From: Geobacillus zalihae NBRC 101842
GTDB lineage: Bacteria; Bacillota; Bacilli; Bacillales; Anoxybacillaceae
DNA: 64,000 nt
Assembly (NCBI RefSeq): GCF_001544135.1
Contig: NZ_BCPV01000001.1
Span: forward strand, 62,001-126,000
Direction: 5' to 3'
The translations under genes were made by a program, and so were the position numbers. Position 1 is the stretch's first letter; each line of letters starts with the position of its first letter. Shown here in pieces: positions 33,023 through 43,358 of the stretch. A model generated the notes under the pieces. The model was not told the origin of the DNA. It saw nothing but the letters and a program-made list of their open reading frames with translations, and did no database searches.

Positions 33023-34360
33023 TTAATAAATCGGCGTGTTGTCTTTGTTCATGTTTTCCAAAATCGCTTTGACGCGGGCGAGGAAGCGTCCACAAATGAG
33101 GCCGTCCAAGACGCGGTGGTCAAGCGACAAGCATAAGTTGACCATGTCGCGGATGGCGATCATGCCGTCTTTCACGACCGGGCGTTTGACGATCGTTTCC
33201 ACTTGCAAAATGGCCGCTTGCGGGTAGTTGATAATGCCCATCGACTGCACCGAGCCGAACGCGCCGGTGTTGTTGACGGTGAACGTGCCGCCCTGCATGT
33301 CTTCCGGGCGCAGTTTGCCGGCGCGCGTTTTCGCCGCCAGTTCGGCGATTTCGCGGGCGATGCCTTTGATCGTTTTCTCATCGGCGTGCTTGATGACGGG
33401 CACGAACAAGGCGTCATCGGTCGCGACGGCGATCGAGATGTTGATGTCTTTGCGCTGAATGATCTTATCGCCCGCCCACGTCGAGTTCAGCTGTGGAAAT
33501 TCTTTCAGCGCTTGGGCGACCGCCTTGACGAAGAAGGCGAAATACGTCAAATTGAAGCCTTCACGCCGCTTGAACTCGTCTTTGATCGCATCGCGGTAGG
33601 CGACCAGGTCGGTGACGTCGACTTCGACCATCGTCCACGCGTGCGGCGCTTCGTGTTTGCTGCGGAGCATGTTCGCGGCGATCGCTCTGCGCACCGGGGT
33701 GACCGGAATTTCGATGTCGCCCGCTCCGGCTTCGACGTTCGGGGCCGCTAGTTTGACCGGCGCTGCTTGCGGCGCAGTTGGCGCGGCAGACGGTTGAGCC
33801 GCCGCGGCGGCCGGGGCCGTCTGTTCCGCTCTCGGTTCCGCTTTTGGCGCCGCTTGTTCCGCCGCCGGTGCCGCTCCCGCTTTCGGAATTTGTCCAGACT
33901 CAATGAGCTTCAGCAAATCTTTGCGCGTCACCCGCCCGCCAAGGCCGGTGCCTTTCACTTGTTCAAGGTCAATGCCATGTTCTTGGGCAAGGCGGAGCAC
34001 GGCCGGCGAATAGCGGCCGTTGTTTGCCCGGCCGGTCTGTTTCGGAGCGGCTGGTTCCGCGTTGTCTTCTGCTTTCGGCGCTTCATCCGCCGGCTTCGCT
34101 TCCGGAGCCGGTGCAGCGCCTTCGACTTCGATCGTGCAAATCGGCGCGCCGACTGGGAGCGTCTCCCCTTCTTTGGCGATCAGCTCGCGAATGACGCCGG
34201 CAAACGACGACGGAATTTCCGCGCTCACTTTATCGGTGATGACTTCAGCGATCGGGTCGTATTTGTTCACTTTGTCGCCCGGGGAAACGAGCCATTTGCT
34301 GATCGTGCCTTCCGTGACGCTTTCCCCAAGCTGAGGCATCGTCAATTGTTCGATGGCCAC
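33023..34360 (-). CDS. bkdB: branched-chain 2-oxoacid dehydrogenase E2 (lipoamide acyltransferase)
   Basis: 445 residues in three parts: a lipoyl domain (lipoyl Lys in ITDKVSAEIPS, ~residue 43), an Ala/Pro/Glu-rich linker, a peripheral-subunit-binding domain (YSPAVLRLAQEHGIDLEQVKG), a second Ala/Pro/Gln linker, and the catalytic acyltransferase domain with the His/Asp motif LSLDHRVLDG. Forms the core of the BCKDH complex. Last gene of the bkd operon, followed directly by a terminator. Confidence 0.95.
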   Translation of the reverse strand: MAIEQLTMPQLGESVTEGTISKWLVSPGDKVNKYDPIAEVITDKVSAEIPSSFAGVIRELIAKEGETLPVGAPICTIEVEGAAPAPEAKPADEAPKAEDNAEPAAPKQTGRANNGRYSPAVLRLAQEHGIDLEQVKGTGLGGRVTRKDLLKLIESGQIPKAGAAPAAEQAAPKAEPRAEQTAPAAAAAQPSAAPTAPQAAPVKLAAPNVEAGAGDIEIPVTPVRRAIAANMLRSKHEAPHAWTMVEVDVTDLVAYRDAIKDEFKRREGFNLTYFAFFVKAVAQALKEFPQLNSTWAGDKIIQRKDINISIAVATDDALFVPVIKHADEKTIKGIAREIAELAAKTRAGKLRPEDMQGGTFTVNNTGAFGSVQSMGIINYPQAAILQVETIVKRPVVKDGMIAIRDMVNLCLSLDHRVLDGLICGRFLARVKAILENMNKDNTPIY

Positions 34361-34397
34361 ATCGATACCCTCCTATCTTGGCTGCAATGTCTTCGCC

Positions 34398-35381
34398 TCA
34401 AAACGCCGCTAATTCGCGCATCGCTTTTTCGACTTTTTCTGGATTGATCATAAAGAATTTTTCCATCGTCGGCGCATACGGCATGGCCGGAACGTCCGGG
34501 CCGGCGAGGCGCATAATCGGCGCATCGAGATCAAACAAACAATGCTCGGCGATAATGGCGGCGACTTCGCTCATGACGCTGCCTTCTTTGTTGTCTTCCG
34601 TAATGAGCAGCACTTTTCCTGTTTTGCTCGCCGCTTCGATGATCGCTTCTTTGTCAAGCGGATAGACGGTGCGCAAATCCAACAGGTGAACGGAAATGCC
34701 GTCTTGGGCGACGCGCTCGGCCGCCTGCAAGGCAAAATGGACGCACAGCCCATACGTGATGACGGTGATGTCATCGCCTTCACGCTTGACGTCCGCCTTG
34801 CCGATCGGAAGCACGTAGTCGTCCTCCGGCACTTCCCCTTTAATGAGGCGGTAGGCGCGTTTATGCTCGTAAAAGAGCACTGGGTCTTCGTCGCGAATCG
34901 CCGCTTTCAGCAGCCCTTTCACATCGTATGGCGTCGACGGCATGACGATTTTTAACCCAGGCTGGTTGGCGAAAATCGCTTCCACCGATTGAGAATGGTA
35001 CAGAGCACCGTGAACGCCGCCGCCGTACGGGGCACGGATGACGATCGGGCAGTTCCAGTCGTTGTTCGAGCGGTAGCGGATGCGCGCCGCTTCCGAAATG
35101 ATTTGGTTGACCGCCGGCATGATAAAATCGGCAAACTGAATTTCGGCAATCGGGCGCAGGCCGTACATCGCCGCGCCGATGCCGACGCCGACGATCGCCG
35201 ACTCGGAAAGCGGCGTGTCGATGACGCGCTCTTCGCCGAACTGCTCGTACAATCCTTGCGTCGCTTTGAACACTCCGCCTTTTCGGCCGACGTCTTCTCC
35301 TAACACAAACACGCGCGGGTCTCGTTCCATTTCTTCGCGAATCGCCATCGTGACGGCATCAATATAGGAAATAACAGGCAT
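34398..35381 (-). CDS. bkdAB: branched-chain 2-oxoacid dehydrogenase E1 beta
   Basis: 327 residues. GEDVGRKGGVF, TPLSESAIVGVGIGAAM and PIAEIQFADFI are the beta-subunit hallmarks; YGGGVHGALYHSQS and the C-terminal transketolase fold (LLITEDNKEGSVMSEVAAII) follow. With E1 alpha it decarboxylates branched 2-oxoacids on thiamine diphosphate. AAGGGGG precedes ATG 35381; the open frame extends 26 codons upstream but that would overlap bkdAA. Confidence 0.95.
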   Translation of the reverse strand: MPVISYIDAVTMAIREEMERDPRVFVLGEDVGRKGGVFKATQGLYEQFGEERVIDTPLSESAIVGVGIGAAMYGLRPIAEIQFADFIMPAVNQIISEAARIRYRSNNDWNCPIVIRAPYGGGVHGALYHSQSVEAIFANQPGLKIVMPSTPYDVKGLLKAAIRDEDPVLFYEHKRAYRLIKGEVPEDDYVLPIGKADVKREGDDITVITYGLCVHFALQAAERVAQDGISVHLLDLRTVYPLDKEAIIEAASKTGKVLLITEDNKEGSVMSEVAAIIAEHCLFDLDAPIMRLAGPDVPAMPYAPTMEKFFMINPEKVEKAMRELAAF

Positions 35382-35394
35382 CGTCGATTCCCCC

Positions 35395-36390
35395 TTACTC
35401 CTCGGCATACACGTAGCGAAGCGCATGCTCCGGCTCGGCGTACGGAGCCTTCTCCGCATAGTCGGTCGCTTCGTTCACTTCTTTCATGACGCGCGCTTGA
35501 ATTTCTTCATCTTGTTCATCGGTCAAAACGCCGGTTTCTTTCAAATAGTTGGCAAACGACACGATCGGGTCTTTGGCGCGCGCTTCGGCGAGCTCTTCTT
35601 CCGTCCGGTAGACGCGGTGGTCGTCGTCCGACGAGTGCGACGTCAGCCGGTATGTCACCGCCTCGATGAGCGTCGGCCCTTCGCCGCGGCGGGCGCGGTC
35701 GGCCGCTTCTTTCACGACTCGGTACACTTCAAGCGGATCGGTGCCGTCGACCGTATAGCCCGGCATGCCATAGCCGATGGCGCGGTCCGACACCTTTTCG
35801 CACGCGAGTTGTTTCGAAATGGGCACGGAAATGGCGTACTTGTTGTTTTCGCACATAAAGATGACTGGGAGTTTATGAACGCCGGCAAAGTTTGCCCCTT
35901 CGTGGAAATCGCCTTGGTTCGACGACCCTTCGCCAAAGGTGACGAAGGCGACGAAATCTTTCTTTTCCATTTTCGCCGCCAGCGCAAAGCCGACCGCGTG
36001 CGGCACTTGCGTCGTCACAGGCGATGAACCGGTGACGATCCGATTTTTCTTTTGCCCGAAATGGCCAGGCATTTGCCGGCCACCCGAGTTCGGGTCTTCC
36101 GCCTTGGCAAACGCCGCCAACATCAATTCTCTCGGCGTCATGCCAAACGTCAGGACAACGCCCACATCGCGGTAATACGGCAAGACATAGTCTTTCGTCC
36201 GGTCGAGGGCAAACGCCGCGCCGACTTGCGCCGCCTCCTGCCCTTGGCATGAGATGACGAACGGAATTTTCCCCGCGCGGTTTAGCAGCCACATCCGTTC
36301 ATCGAGCTTGCGGGCGAGAAGCATTGTTTCATACATTTCCAACACCGTGTCATCGCTTAATCCAAGCGCCTGATGACGGTTTTGCGCCAT
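35395..36390 (-). CDS. bkdAA: branched-chain 2-oxoacid dehydrogenase E1 alpha
   Basis: 331 residues. The thiamine-diphosphate motif is GEGSSNQGDFHEGANFAG...ENNKYAIS (GDG...N type), and RLTSHSSDDDHRVYRT is the phosphorylation-loop region seen in E1 alpha chains. GGQMPGHFG and GSSPVTTQVPHAVG are conserved substrate-channel segments. GGGAGG is 8 nt before ATG 36390; E1 beta follows after 14 bp. Confidence 0.95.
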   Translation of the reverse strand: MAQNRHQALGLSDDTVLEMYETMLLARKLDERMWLLNRAGKIPFVISCQGQEAAQVGAAFALDRTKDYVLPYYRDVGVVLTFGMTPRELMLAAFAKAEDPNSGGRQMPGHFGQKKNRIVTGSSPVTTQVPHAVGFALAAKMEKKDFVAFVTFGEGSSNQGDFHEGANFAGVHKLPVIFMCENNKYAISVPISKQLACEKVSDRAIGYGMPGYTVDGTDPLEVYRVVKEAADRARRGEGPTLIEAVTYRLTSHSSDDDHRVYRTEEELAEARAKDPIVSFANYLKETGVLTDEQDEEIQARVMKEVNEATDYAEKAPYAEPEHALRYVYAEE

Positions 36391-36459
36391 CGCAACAACC
36401 TCCCTTAGATTCACATAGTCAACCAATGATCACGCGCCGCGCGCATACGGCGAAATCGG

Positions 36460-37881
36460 TTAAAAATGAATCGCTTTGCCATCGACCGCCAGCGCCGCTT
36501 CCGCCATGGCCTCTGACAGCGTCGGATGCGGGTGGATCGCATGGGCGATTTCCCAAGGAGCCGCATCAAGCACGCGGGCGAGACCGGCTTCGGAAATCAA
36601 ATCGGTTACGTGCGGCCCGACCATATGGACGCCAAGCAGATCGTCCGTGTTCCGGTCGGCGATGAGCTTCACAAACCCTTCCGCCTCACCGAACACAAGC
36701 GCCTTGCCAATGGCTTTAAACGGAAATTTGCCGACCTTGACATCATAGCCTTTCGCTTTCGCCTCTTGTTCGGTTAAGCCAACCGCCGCCGCTTCCGGAC
36801 GGGTGTAAATGCAGCGGGGCACCATCGTATAGTCAATCGGCGCTGGGTTGTGCCCGGCCAAATGCTCAATGGCGACAATCCCTTCATGGGCGGCGACATG
36901 GGCAAGCTGCAGGCCGCCGATGACATCGCCGATCGCGTAAATGTGCGATTCTTTCGTTTGGCCGAACTCGTTCGTTTGAATATATCCCTTTTCAATGACG
37001 ATGTCGGTGTTCTCAAGGCCAATCCCTTCAATGTTCGCCTGCCGCCCGACGGAAACAAGCATCTTGTCGGCCGTAAACGTTTTCCGCTCGCCTTGATGCT
37101 CCGCTTGGATCGTGACGCCGTTTCCTTTCTCGAGCGTTTCCGCGAGCACCCGCGCTCCCGTGACGATGTTGACACCGCGGCGGCGAAGCAGTTTTTCCAT
37201 TTCTTTTGACACGTCTTCATCTTCTGTCGGCAAAATGCGATCGGCATATTCGAGCACCGTCACGTCAACGCCGAAATCATTAAGCATGGACGCCCATTCC
37301 ATGCCGATCACACCGCCGCCGACGATCAAGATGGACGAGGGGAGCGTCTCCATTTGCAGCGCCTCATCGGACGTCATCACGAATTCGCCGTCCGGCTCGA
37401 GCCCCGGCAGCGTGCGCGGGCGCGAACCGGTGGCGATGACGACGAATTTCGGGACGAGCATTTCGTTTTCGCTGCCGTCGTTCATTTCGACCGACACCGT
37501 CCCCGGCAGCGGGGAAAAGATCGACGGGCCGAGCAGGCGGCCGGTGCCGGCGTACACATCGATTTTCCCTTTTTTCATCAAATGCTGCACTCCTTTATGG
37601 AGCTGCTCAACAATCGCCGCTTTGCGCGCCTGCACTTTGGCAAAATCAAGGCGCACGCCGTCGGCGATGACGCCAAACGCCTCGCCATTTTTCGTTTGTG
37701 CGTACACTTCGGCACTGCGAAGCAGCGCTTTGGACGGAATGCAGCCAGCGTGCAGGCACGTGCCGCCGAGCTTCCCTTTTTCCACAACGGCCGTTTTCAA
37801 CCCGAGCTGCGAGGCGCGAATGGCGGCCACATAGCCACCCGTTCCTCCGCCGAGAATGACGACATCGTATTCTTTTGCCAT
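36460..37881 (-). CDS. lpdV: dihydrolipoamide dehydrogenase E3 of the Bkd complex
   Basis: 473 residues. FAD fingerprint ILGGGTGGYVAAIRA, redox disulfide in GGTCLHAGCIPSKALL, NAD fingerprint LIVGGGVIGMEWASM, second FAD motif IYAIGDV and the C-terminal active-site HPHPTLSE. It reoxidises dihydrolipoamide on BkdB. The CLHAGC spacing matches the usual CxxxxC. Operon position between buk and bkdAA as in B. subtilis. Confidence 0.95.
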   Translation of the reverse strand: MAKEYDVVILGGGTGGYVAAIRASQLGLKTAVVEKGKLGGTCLHAGCIPSKALLRSAEVYAQTKNGEAFGVIADGVRLDFAKVQARKAAIVEQLHKGVQHLMKKGKIDVYAGTGRLLGPSIFSPLPGTVSVEMNDGSENEMLVPKFVVIATGSRPRTLPGLEPDGEFVMTSDEALQMETLPSSILIVGGGVIGMEWASMLNDFGVDVTVLEYADRILPTEDEDVSKEMEKLLRRRGVNIVTGARVLAETLEKGNGVTIQAEHQGERKTFTADKMLVSVGRQANIEGIGLENTDIVIEKGYIQTNEFGQTKESHIYAIGDVIGGLQLAHVAAHEGIVAIEHLAGHNPAPIDYTMVPRCIYTRPEAAAVGLTEQEAKAKGYDVKVGKFPFKAIGKALVFGEAEGFVKLIADRNTDDLLGVHMVGPHVTDLISEAGLARVLDAAPWEIAHAIHPHPTLSEAMAEAALAVDGKAIHF

Positions 37882-37911
37882 CTTGCCTTCTCCTTTCTGT
37901 CCATTGCCGCA

Positions 37912-39024
37912 TCAGCGCCGGGCTGGAATCGGCGAAACGGCCTCGCCTGGATACACTTTTTCCTCTTCTTCGCCGCGCAGGACGCGAAGCGCGCCTTCCG
38001 CGAGCGCCTGCAGTTCGTTTTCGCCCGGATGGACGATGACATCGGCGATCCATTGCACGCGGCGAGTGATCTGTTCGACAAACGATTTGCCATACGCCAG
38101 TCCGCCGGTCAAAATGATGGCGTCAACTTTGCCGGAAAGCACGGCGCTTGCCGCACCGATTTCTTTCGCCACTTGGTACGCCATCGCCTCATACACGAGC
38201 TTGGCCTTTTCATCGCCGGCTTCGATCATGTTCTCGACTTTCACCGCATCATTCGTGCCAAGATAACCGACAAGGCCGCCGCCGCCGACGAGCATGTTCA
38301 TGATCTCTTCGCGGTAATATTCACCAGAGAAGCATAAAGCAACCAAATCGCCCGCTGGCACCGTCCCGGCGCGCTCCGGGCTGAACGGGCCTTCGCCATC
38401 AAGCCCGTTGTTGACATCGACGACCCTTCCTTGCTTGTGGGCGCCGACCGTAATGCCGCCGCCCATATGGGCGACGATCAAGTTCAGTTCGTCATACCGT
38501 TTGCCGAGCTGCTTGGCGACGCGGCGCGCGACCGCTTTTTGGTTTAAGGCGTGGAAAATGCTGCGCCGCTCAATGAGCGGAAATCCGCTGATCCGGGCGA
38601 TTGGATCAAGTTCATCGACGACGACCGGGTCGACGATAAACGCCGGGATGTTTAAGGCCGAGGCGATCTCATGCGCCAAAATACCGCCGAGGTTGGACGC
38701 GTGCTGGCCGGAATATCCGCGCCGCAAATCTTCAAGCATCGCCTCATTGACGCGATACGTGCCGCCTTCGATTGGACGGAGAAGCCCGCCGCGGCCGCAG
38801 ACGGCGCTCAACTTCGATAAATTGATCCCTTCTTCATCCAGTGCTTGCAAAATCGTTTGCTTGCGAAACTCATACTGGTCCACGATCGTTTTATATTGCC
38901 GAAGCACGTCCGCCTCGTGGCGGATCGTTTTTTCGAGCAATGGCCGTTCGTTTTCAAAGACGCCGATCTTCGTTGAAGTCGAGCCTGGATTGATCGTTAA
39001 AATGCGAAACTTCTGCTCTTCCAT
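37912..39024 (-). CDS. buk: butyrate kinase
   Basis: 370 residues of the acetate/butyrate kinase (ASKHA) family: [17 protein letters not shown] phosphate-1 loop, [35 protein letters not shown], and the adenosine loop LTGGLAYGK. Converts branched acyl-phosphate and ADP to the free acid and ATP, so the cells gain ATP from Val/Ile/Leu degradation together with Ptb. Confidence 0.94.
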   Translation of the reverse strand: MEEQKFRILTINPGSTSTKIGVFENERPLLEKTIRHEADVLRQYKTIVDQYEFRKQTILQALDEEGINLSKLSAVCGRGGLLRPIEGGTYRVNEAMLEDLRRGYSGQHASNLGGILAHEIASALNIPAFIVDPVVVDELDPIARISGFPLIERRSIFHALNQKAVARRVAKQLGKRYDELNLIVAHMGGGITVGAHKQGRVVDVNNGLDGEGPFSPERAGTVPAGDLVALCFSGEYYREEIMNMLVGGGGLVGYLGTNDAVKVENMIEAGDEKAKLVYEAMAYQVAKEIGAASAVLSGKVDAIILTGGLAYGKSFVEQITRRVQWIADVIVHPGENELQALAEGALRVLRGEEEEKVYPGEAVSPIPARR

Positions 39025-39079
39025 CGTTGCTGTCCCTCCATCATCCGCCGGCGGGGCGGAAGGCCGCCCCGCGCCGCTA

Positions 39080-40183
39080 TTAGCGGGCGCGGCGGCGGCT
39101 TAAAATATGATGGCCGTTTTGCAAAAATTGGCTTCGCGCTTTGCGCATCGTTTCAATTCGTTCTTCGGCCATCCGGTCAGCGGCCACATACGTTGGAATG
39201 TTGTCACGCTTGGCGATGGCAAACACTTTTTCGATGTTGTCATAAATTTGCTCGATTTTTTTCATCGCCCGTTCACGGTTGTAGCCGTACAGCTCATCGG
39301 CGACGTTGATGACGCCGCCGGCGTTGATCACATAATCTGGTGCATAGACGATGCCCATTTCATGGATCATGTCGCCATGGCGCGGCTCTTTCAGCTGGTT
39401 GTTCGCCGAGCCGGCGATCACTTTCGCTTTCAGCTGCGGAATCGTTTGGTCGTTGATGATTCCGCCGAGCGCGCATGGAGCAAAAATGTCGCACTCCACG
39501 CCGTAAATGTCGTTCGGGTCGACCGCTTTCGCCCCAAATTCCTCGACCGCGCGCGCCACCGCTTCCTTGTTGATGTCGGTAACGATGAGTTTCGCTCCTT
39601 CTTCGTGCAAATGGCGGCATAAATGGTAGGCGACATTGCCAACCCCTTGGACGGCGACAACTTTTCCTTCAAGCGAATCGCTTCCAAACGCTTCCTTCGC
39701 CGCCGCTTTCATCCCGCGATATACGCCGTAAGCCGTGGCCGGCGACGGGTTGCCGGATGAGCCGAATTCCGGCGAAATCCCGGTGACATAGTCCGTTTCC
39801 TGATAGATGATGTCCATATCGGCAACGGTCGTGCCGACGTCTTCCGCCGTGATGTAGCGGCCGTTCAGCCCTTGAATGAACCGGCCGAACGCGCGGAACA
39901 TCGCCTCGTTTTTATCTTTGCGCGGATCGCCGATGATGACCGTCTTGCCCCCGCCTAAATTAAGGCCGGCGGCCGCGTTTTTGTACGTCATGCCGCGGGC
40001 GAGGCGCAGGGCGTCTTCAAGCGCCTCTTCTTCCGAATTGTACATCCACATGCGCGTCCCGCCGAGCGCCGGGCCGAGCGTCGTGTCATGAATGACAATG
40101 ATCGCCTTCAATCCGGATTCTTTGTCTTGGCAAAACAACACTTGCTCATAATCATATTTTTCCATATATTGAAACAGTTCCAT
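39080..40183 (-). CDS. bcd: leucine dehydrogenase
   Basis: 367 residues, reads almost identically to the characterised G. stearothermophilus leucine dehydrogenase as I recall it. Catalytic Lys in [11 protein letters not shown] and LNLGGGK, coenzyme fingerprint [12 protein letters not shown], and [13 protein letters not shown]. It deaminates Leu, Val and Ile to 2-oxoacids with NAD. ATG 40183 gives [14 protein letters not shown]; a GTG three bases upstream is slightly nearer the AGGAGG box. Confidence 0.97.
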   Translation of the reverse strand: MELFQYMEKYDYEQVLFCQDKESGLKAIIVIHDTTLGPALGGTRMWMYNSEEEALEDALRLARGMTYKNAAAGLNLGGGKTVIIGDPRKDKNEAMFRAFGRFIQGLNGRYITAEDVGTTVADMDIIYQETDYVTGISPEFGSSGNPSPATAYGVYRGMKAAAKEAFGSDSLEGKVVAVQGVGNVAYHLCRHLHEEGAKLIVTDINKEAVARAVEEFGAKAVDPNDIYGVECDIFAPCALGGIINDQTIPQLKAKVIAGSANNQLKEPRHGDMIHEMGIVYAPDYVINAGGVINVADELYGYNRERAMKKIEQIYDNIEKVFAIAKRDNIPTYVAADRMAEERIETMRKARSQFLQNGHHILSRRRAR

Positions 40184-40207
40184 CACTGATGGCCTCCTTC
40201 ATCTATT

Positions 40208-41110
40208 TCATTTTGCTGCCGAACAAATAGCAAGCGCCAACGAATACAGTTTGCTTTCCGCCGAGTCGGCGCGCGACGTCAAGACGATCGGCGCCTTCGC
40301 CCCAGCGATGACGGCGCCGACGCGTGCGTTCGCAAAATAGACGAGCGACTTATACAGCATGTTGCCGGATTCAATGTCCGGCACAAGCAAAATATCAGCC
40401 TGTCCAGCCACTTCGCTTTCAATCCGCTTATGCTTCGCCGCCGCCAGCGACACCGCGTTGTCCAACGCAAGCGGTCCGTCAAGCAGGCAATGTTCGATTT
40501 GCCCCCGCTTTTGCATCATCGCGAGCGCCGCTGCATCGACGGTCGCCGGCATAGCCGGATTGACCGTCTCCACCGCCGCCAGCGCCGCGACTTTTGGGCG
40601 CTCGATGCCGATGGAACGCGCGATGCTGACGGCGTTGTTGACAATTTGCACCTTTTGCTCCAAATCCGGAGCGATGTTCATCGCCGCGTCGGTGACGATG
40701 ACAAATCGGTCAAACTCCGGCACCTCAAAAACAGCGACATGGGACAACACCTTTCCTGTGCGCAGCCCGTATTCTTTGTTCAAGACGGCTTTCAGCAAGG
40801 TTGCCGTCGGTACGTGCCCTTTCATTAAGGCATCTGCTTCATTCAAATGAACGGCGCGCACGGCAAGCTCTGCGGCTTGCCCGATCGAATTCGCATGAAC
40901 GACATCGACGTCGGAAAAGCGGGCGCATCCTTTTTCCTTCAACAGCCGTCCGAGCCGCTCCCGATCGCCATAAAGCACAAAGCGTCCGAGACGGTGTTCG
41001 AGCGCCATCGCCACCGCTTCAATCACTTCTTCATCTTCCGCCGCCGCCACGGCCACCGTCCGGTCCTGGCATTGTCTTGCTTCTTGCACTAACGATTCAA
41101 GCTTCATCAT
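40208..41110 (-). CDS. ptb: phosphate (branched acyl) butyryltransferase
   Basis: About 300 residues of the phosphate acetyl/butyryltransferase family: MKGHVPTATLLKAVLNKEYGLR, VSHVAVFEVPEFDRFVIVTDAAMNIAP, LVPDIESGNMLYKSLVYFANAR and GAKAPIVLTSRADS are the diagnostic blocks. Converts branched acyl-CoA to acyl phosphate for Buk. Two tandem ATGs (41110, 41107) are within reach of AAAAGG. First gene of the operon, just downstream of the sigma-54 promoter. Confidence 0.94.
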   Translation of the reverse strand: MMKLESLVQEARQCQDRTVAVAAAEDEEVIEAVAMALEHRLGRFVLYGDRERLGRLLKEKGCARFSDVDVVHANSIGQAAELAVRAVHLNEADALMKGHVPTATLLKAVLNKEYGLRTGKVLSHVAVFEVPEFDRFVIVTDAAMNIAPDLEQKVQIVNNAVSIARSIGIERPKVAALAAVETVNPAMPATVDAAALAMMQKRGQIEHCLLDGPLALDNAVSLAAAKHKRIESEVAGQADILLVPDIESGNMLYKSLVYFANARVGAVIAGAKAPIVLTSRADSAESKLYSLALAICSAAK

Positions 41111-41152
41111 CTGCACCAACCTTTTCTGCAAATCGTGCGGCACAGTCTTTTT

Positions 41153-41170
41153 ATGCAAAAACTGTGCCAA
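41153..41170 (-). promoter_or_regulatory. sigma-54 (SigL) promoter of the bkd operon
   Basis: On minus TTGGCAC (41164-41170), 5 nt, TTGCAT (41153-41158): a perfect match to TGGCAC-N5-TTGCW, about 45 nt before ptb. It fits control by the neighbouring sigma-54 activator BkdR. Confidence 0.92.
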
Positions 41171-41181
41171 CCAAAAATGAC

Positions 41182-41195
41182 TGAAAGCGCTTTAA
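41182..41195. promoter_or_regulatory. cre-like / palindromic site upstream of the bkd promoter
   Basis: TGAAAGCGCTTTAA fits the CcpA cre consensus TGWAARCGYTWNCW at all but one position. Because AAAGCGCTTT is itself a palindrome just upstream of a sigma-54 promoter, an activator (BkdR) site is an alternative reading. Confidence 0.55.
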
Positions 41196-41247
41196 AACAC
41201 ACTACCTTCGCAAACAGATATGTGCAATATTCTTCACTCCGCGCAAA

Positions 41248-43311
41248 TTATTGCATGATATTTTTGTCAAGCCCGTATTTCTCCAGCTTGTAATATAAAT
41301 TGCGCACCGAAATGCCAAGCGCCCGGGCCGCCGCTGTTTTATTGCCGCGATGGCGGCGAAGCGCCTGCTCAATCAAGCTCGCTTCGTATCGGCTCACCAT
41401 TTCCTCAAGCGGCCGAATCTCCTCTTCCGTTTCCACTCGATGAGCCGGCACTGACGAAGGCGAAGCGAGCGGCGGCAAATGCGTGGCATCGATCATCACC
41501 TCATGAAATTTCATAAAAATCATCGCCCGCCCGAGCACGTTTTCGAGCTCGCGGACATTTCCCGGCCAATCATAGGCAAGAAGCTTCGCCATCGCTTCAT
41601 CCGTGACACCTTCGACGTTGCGCCCATAATCTTGGTTCAGTTTTTGGATCAAATGCCGGCAAAGCGCTGGAATATCTTCCTTGCGAGCGCGCAGCGGCGG
41701 AATATAAATCGGCATCCGATTGAGCCGATAGTATAAGTCTTCGCGAAATGCACCTTCGGCAATCGCTTTTTCAAGGTTGACGTTCGTGGCGGCGATGACG
41801 CGGACGTTGATCGGGATTGGCTTCGTCCCGCCGACGCGAACGATTTCCCGCTCCTGCAAAACGCGGAGCAGCTTCGCCTGCGTGCTGGCCGACAGCTCGC
41901 CGATTTCGTCAAGAAAAATGCTGCCGTTGTTTGCTTCTTCAAACAACCCTCTCTTGCCGCCGCGCCGCGCACCGGAAAACGCTCCTTCCTCATAGCCAAA
42001 CAGTTCGCTTTCTAATAATGTTTCCGGAATGGCCGCGCAATTGACGCGGATAAACTTGTTATACTTTCGGTCGCTCGCGTTGTGAATGGCGTGGGCGAAC
42101 AGCTCCTTGCCCGTCCCTGATTCCCCCCGCAGCAAAATCGTCGCCGGTGTTTTCGCCGCCAGCTTCGCCTGCTCGATCGCCACCTTCATCTCCTCTGACT
42201 CACCGACAATATCCGCAAACGAATATTTCGCCTCGAGCGTGCGGATGATTTGCCGCGCCCGATTGAGCTCAGTCGTCAGCCGCTGAATTTCTGACACATC
42301 ATGAATGACGCCGACACTCCCTTTCAATACGCCATCAACAATAATCGGCGCGACATTGACGATGACATCCCGGTTTTTCGGGCCGACTTTCATGCGCGCT
42401 CCGCGCACCGGGCGGCGCGTTTTCAATACTTGCATGTGCATGCTTTCCCCTTCCGCGATGTCGGCCGTCGCCGGTTTGCCGATGACGTCTTCCTCTGTCA
42501 GGCCGGTAAGCCGTGTATACGCCGGGTTGATCAAAATGCCGTTCCCATTTTCATCGACGACAGAAATTGCCTCTTCCGACGAGTGGATGATCGCTTCAAG
42601 CATCATGCGGACTTCTTTTAAGTCGGTGATTTCTTCCGCCAAAGCAACCAGCTCGGTAATGTCTTTAAACACAGCGAGCGCCCCAAACAGTTTGCCATTG
42701 TCATCGATGATCGGGATGCGGGTGGTGATCAATTTTTTTCCATTGGCCAGTTCCACTTCCTGATGAAATTCGGTCTGCCTCGTTTCGAGCACGCGTGGCA
42801 AGCCGCTTGACGGCAAAACATCCAAAATAGGTTTGCCAATCACTTCGTCTTTGTCCACTCCAAGGAGCTCCGCCGCGCTTTGATTCATATCGGTAATGTA
42901 AGCATATTCATCTACAACAATCATGCCATCATGGGACGAATGAAAGATGAGCGCGCGCCGAGCTGCTTCACTTTTCAGCTCAGCGATGAGCGCTTCTTTT
43001 TCTGCAACGAGCTCGGCCATCATCCGCGCGACCGCGCTCGGAACAATATTCGCCCCCTCGGGTGCCCGTCGGCGGATTTCTTCCAAAACATCCGCCCTGC
43101 CCGTCGTTTCAATGATCAAATCAAGCGGTTTGGCCATCCATGGACGCCAGTCGCTGGCGGCGGCAATCCCCCATCGGCGCGCCAGCTGCAACCCCGGAGC
43201 GTGTTCATCTACATCCACGACTGCCACGACTTCAAACCCTGATGCCCCATGGAGCAGCTTCAACAACGATGTCCCACGCGAGTCAGCGCCAATAAGCATC
43301 ACTTTTTTCAT
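41248..43311 (-). CDS. bkdR: sigma-54-dependent activator BkdR
   Basis: 687 residues. Residues 1-115 form a Rossmann-like domain ([45 protein letters not shown]). Two PAS domains follow ([50 protein letters not shown]), then an AAA+ domain with Walker A GESGTGKE, sigma-54 contact loop GAFSGA, Walker B FLDEIGE, and a Fis-type helix-turn-helix [20 protein letters not shown]. Activates the bkd operon, probably in response to branched-chain amino acids. Start 43311 has a weak GGTGG ribosome site. Confidence 0.93.
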   Translation of the reverse strand: MKKVMLIGADSRGTSLLKLLHGASGFEVVAVVDVDEHAPGLQLARRWGIAAASDWRPWMAKPLDLIIETTGRADVLEEIRRRAPEGANIVPSAVARMMAELVAEKEALIAELKSEAARRALIFHSSHDGMIVVDEYAYITDMNQSAAELLGVDKDEVIGKPILDVLPSSGLPRVLETRQTEFHQEVELANGKKLITTRIPIIDDNGKLFGALAVFKDITELVALAEEITDLKEVRMMLEAIIHSSEEAISVVDENGNGILINPAYTRLTGLTEEDVIGKPATADIAEGESMHMQVLKTRRPVRGARMKVGPKNRDVIVNVAPIIVDGVLKGSVGVIHDVSEIQRLTTELNRARQIIRTLEAKYSFADIVGESEEMKVAIEQAKLAAKTPATILLRGESGTGKELFAHAIHNASDRKYNKFIRVNCAAIPETLLESELFGYEEGAFSGARRGGKRGLFEEANNGSIFLDEIGELSASTQAKLLRVLQEREIVRVGGTKPIPINVRVIAATNVNLEKAIAEGAFREDLYYRLNRMPIYIPPLRARKEDIPALCRHLIQKLNQDYGRNVEGVTDEAMAKLLAYDWPGNVRELENVLGRAMIFMKFHEVMIDATHLPPLASPSSVPAHRVETEEEIRPLEEMVSRYEASLIEQALRRHRGNKTAAARALGISVRNLYYKLEKYGLDKNIMQ

Positions 43312-43358
43312 GTCCGTCCACCACACTTTATAGTATGCCAATTTTTGCAGACACTTTT

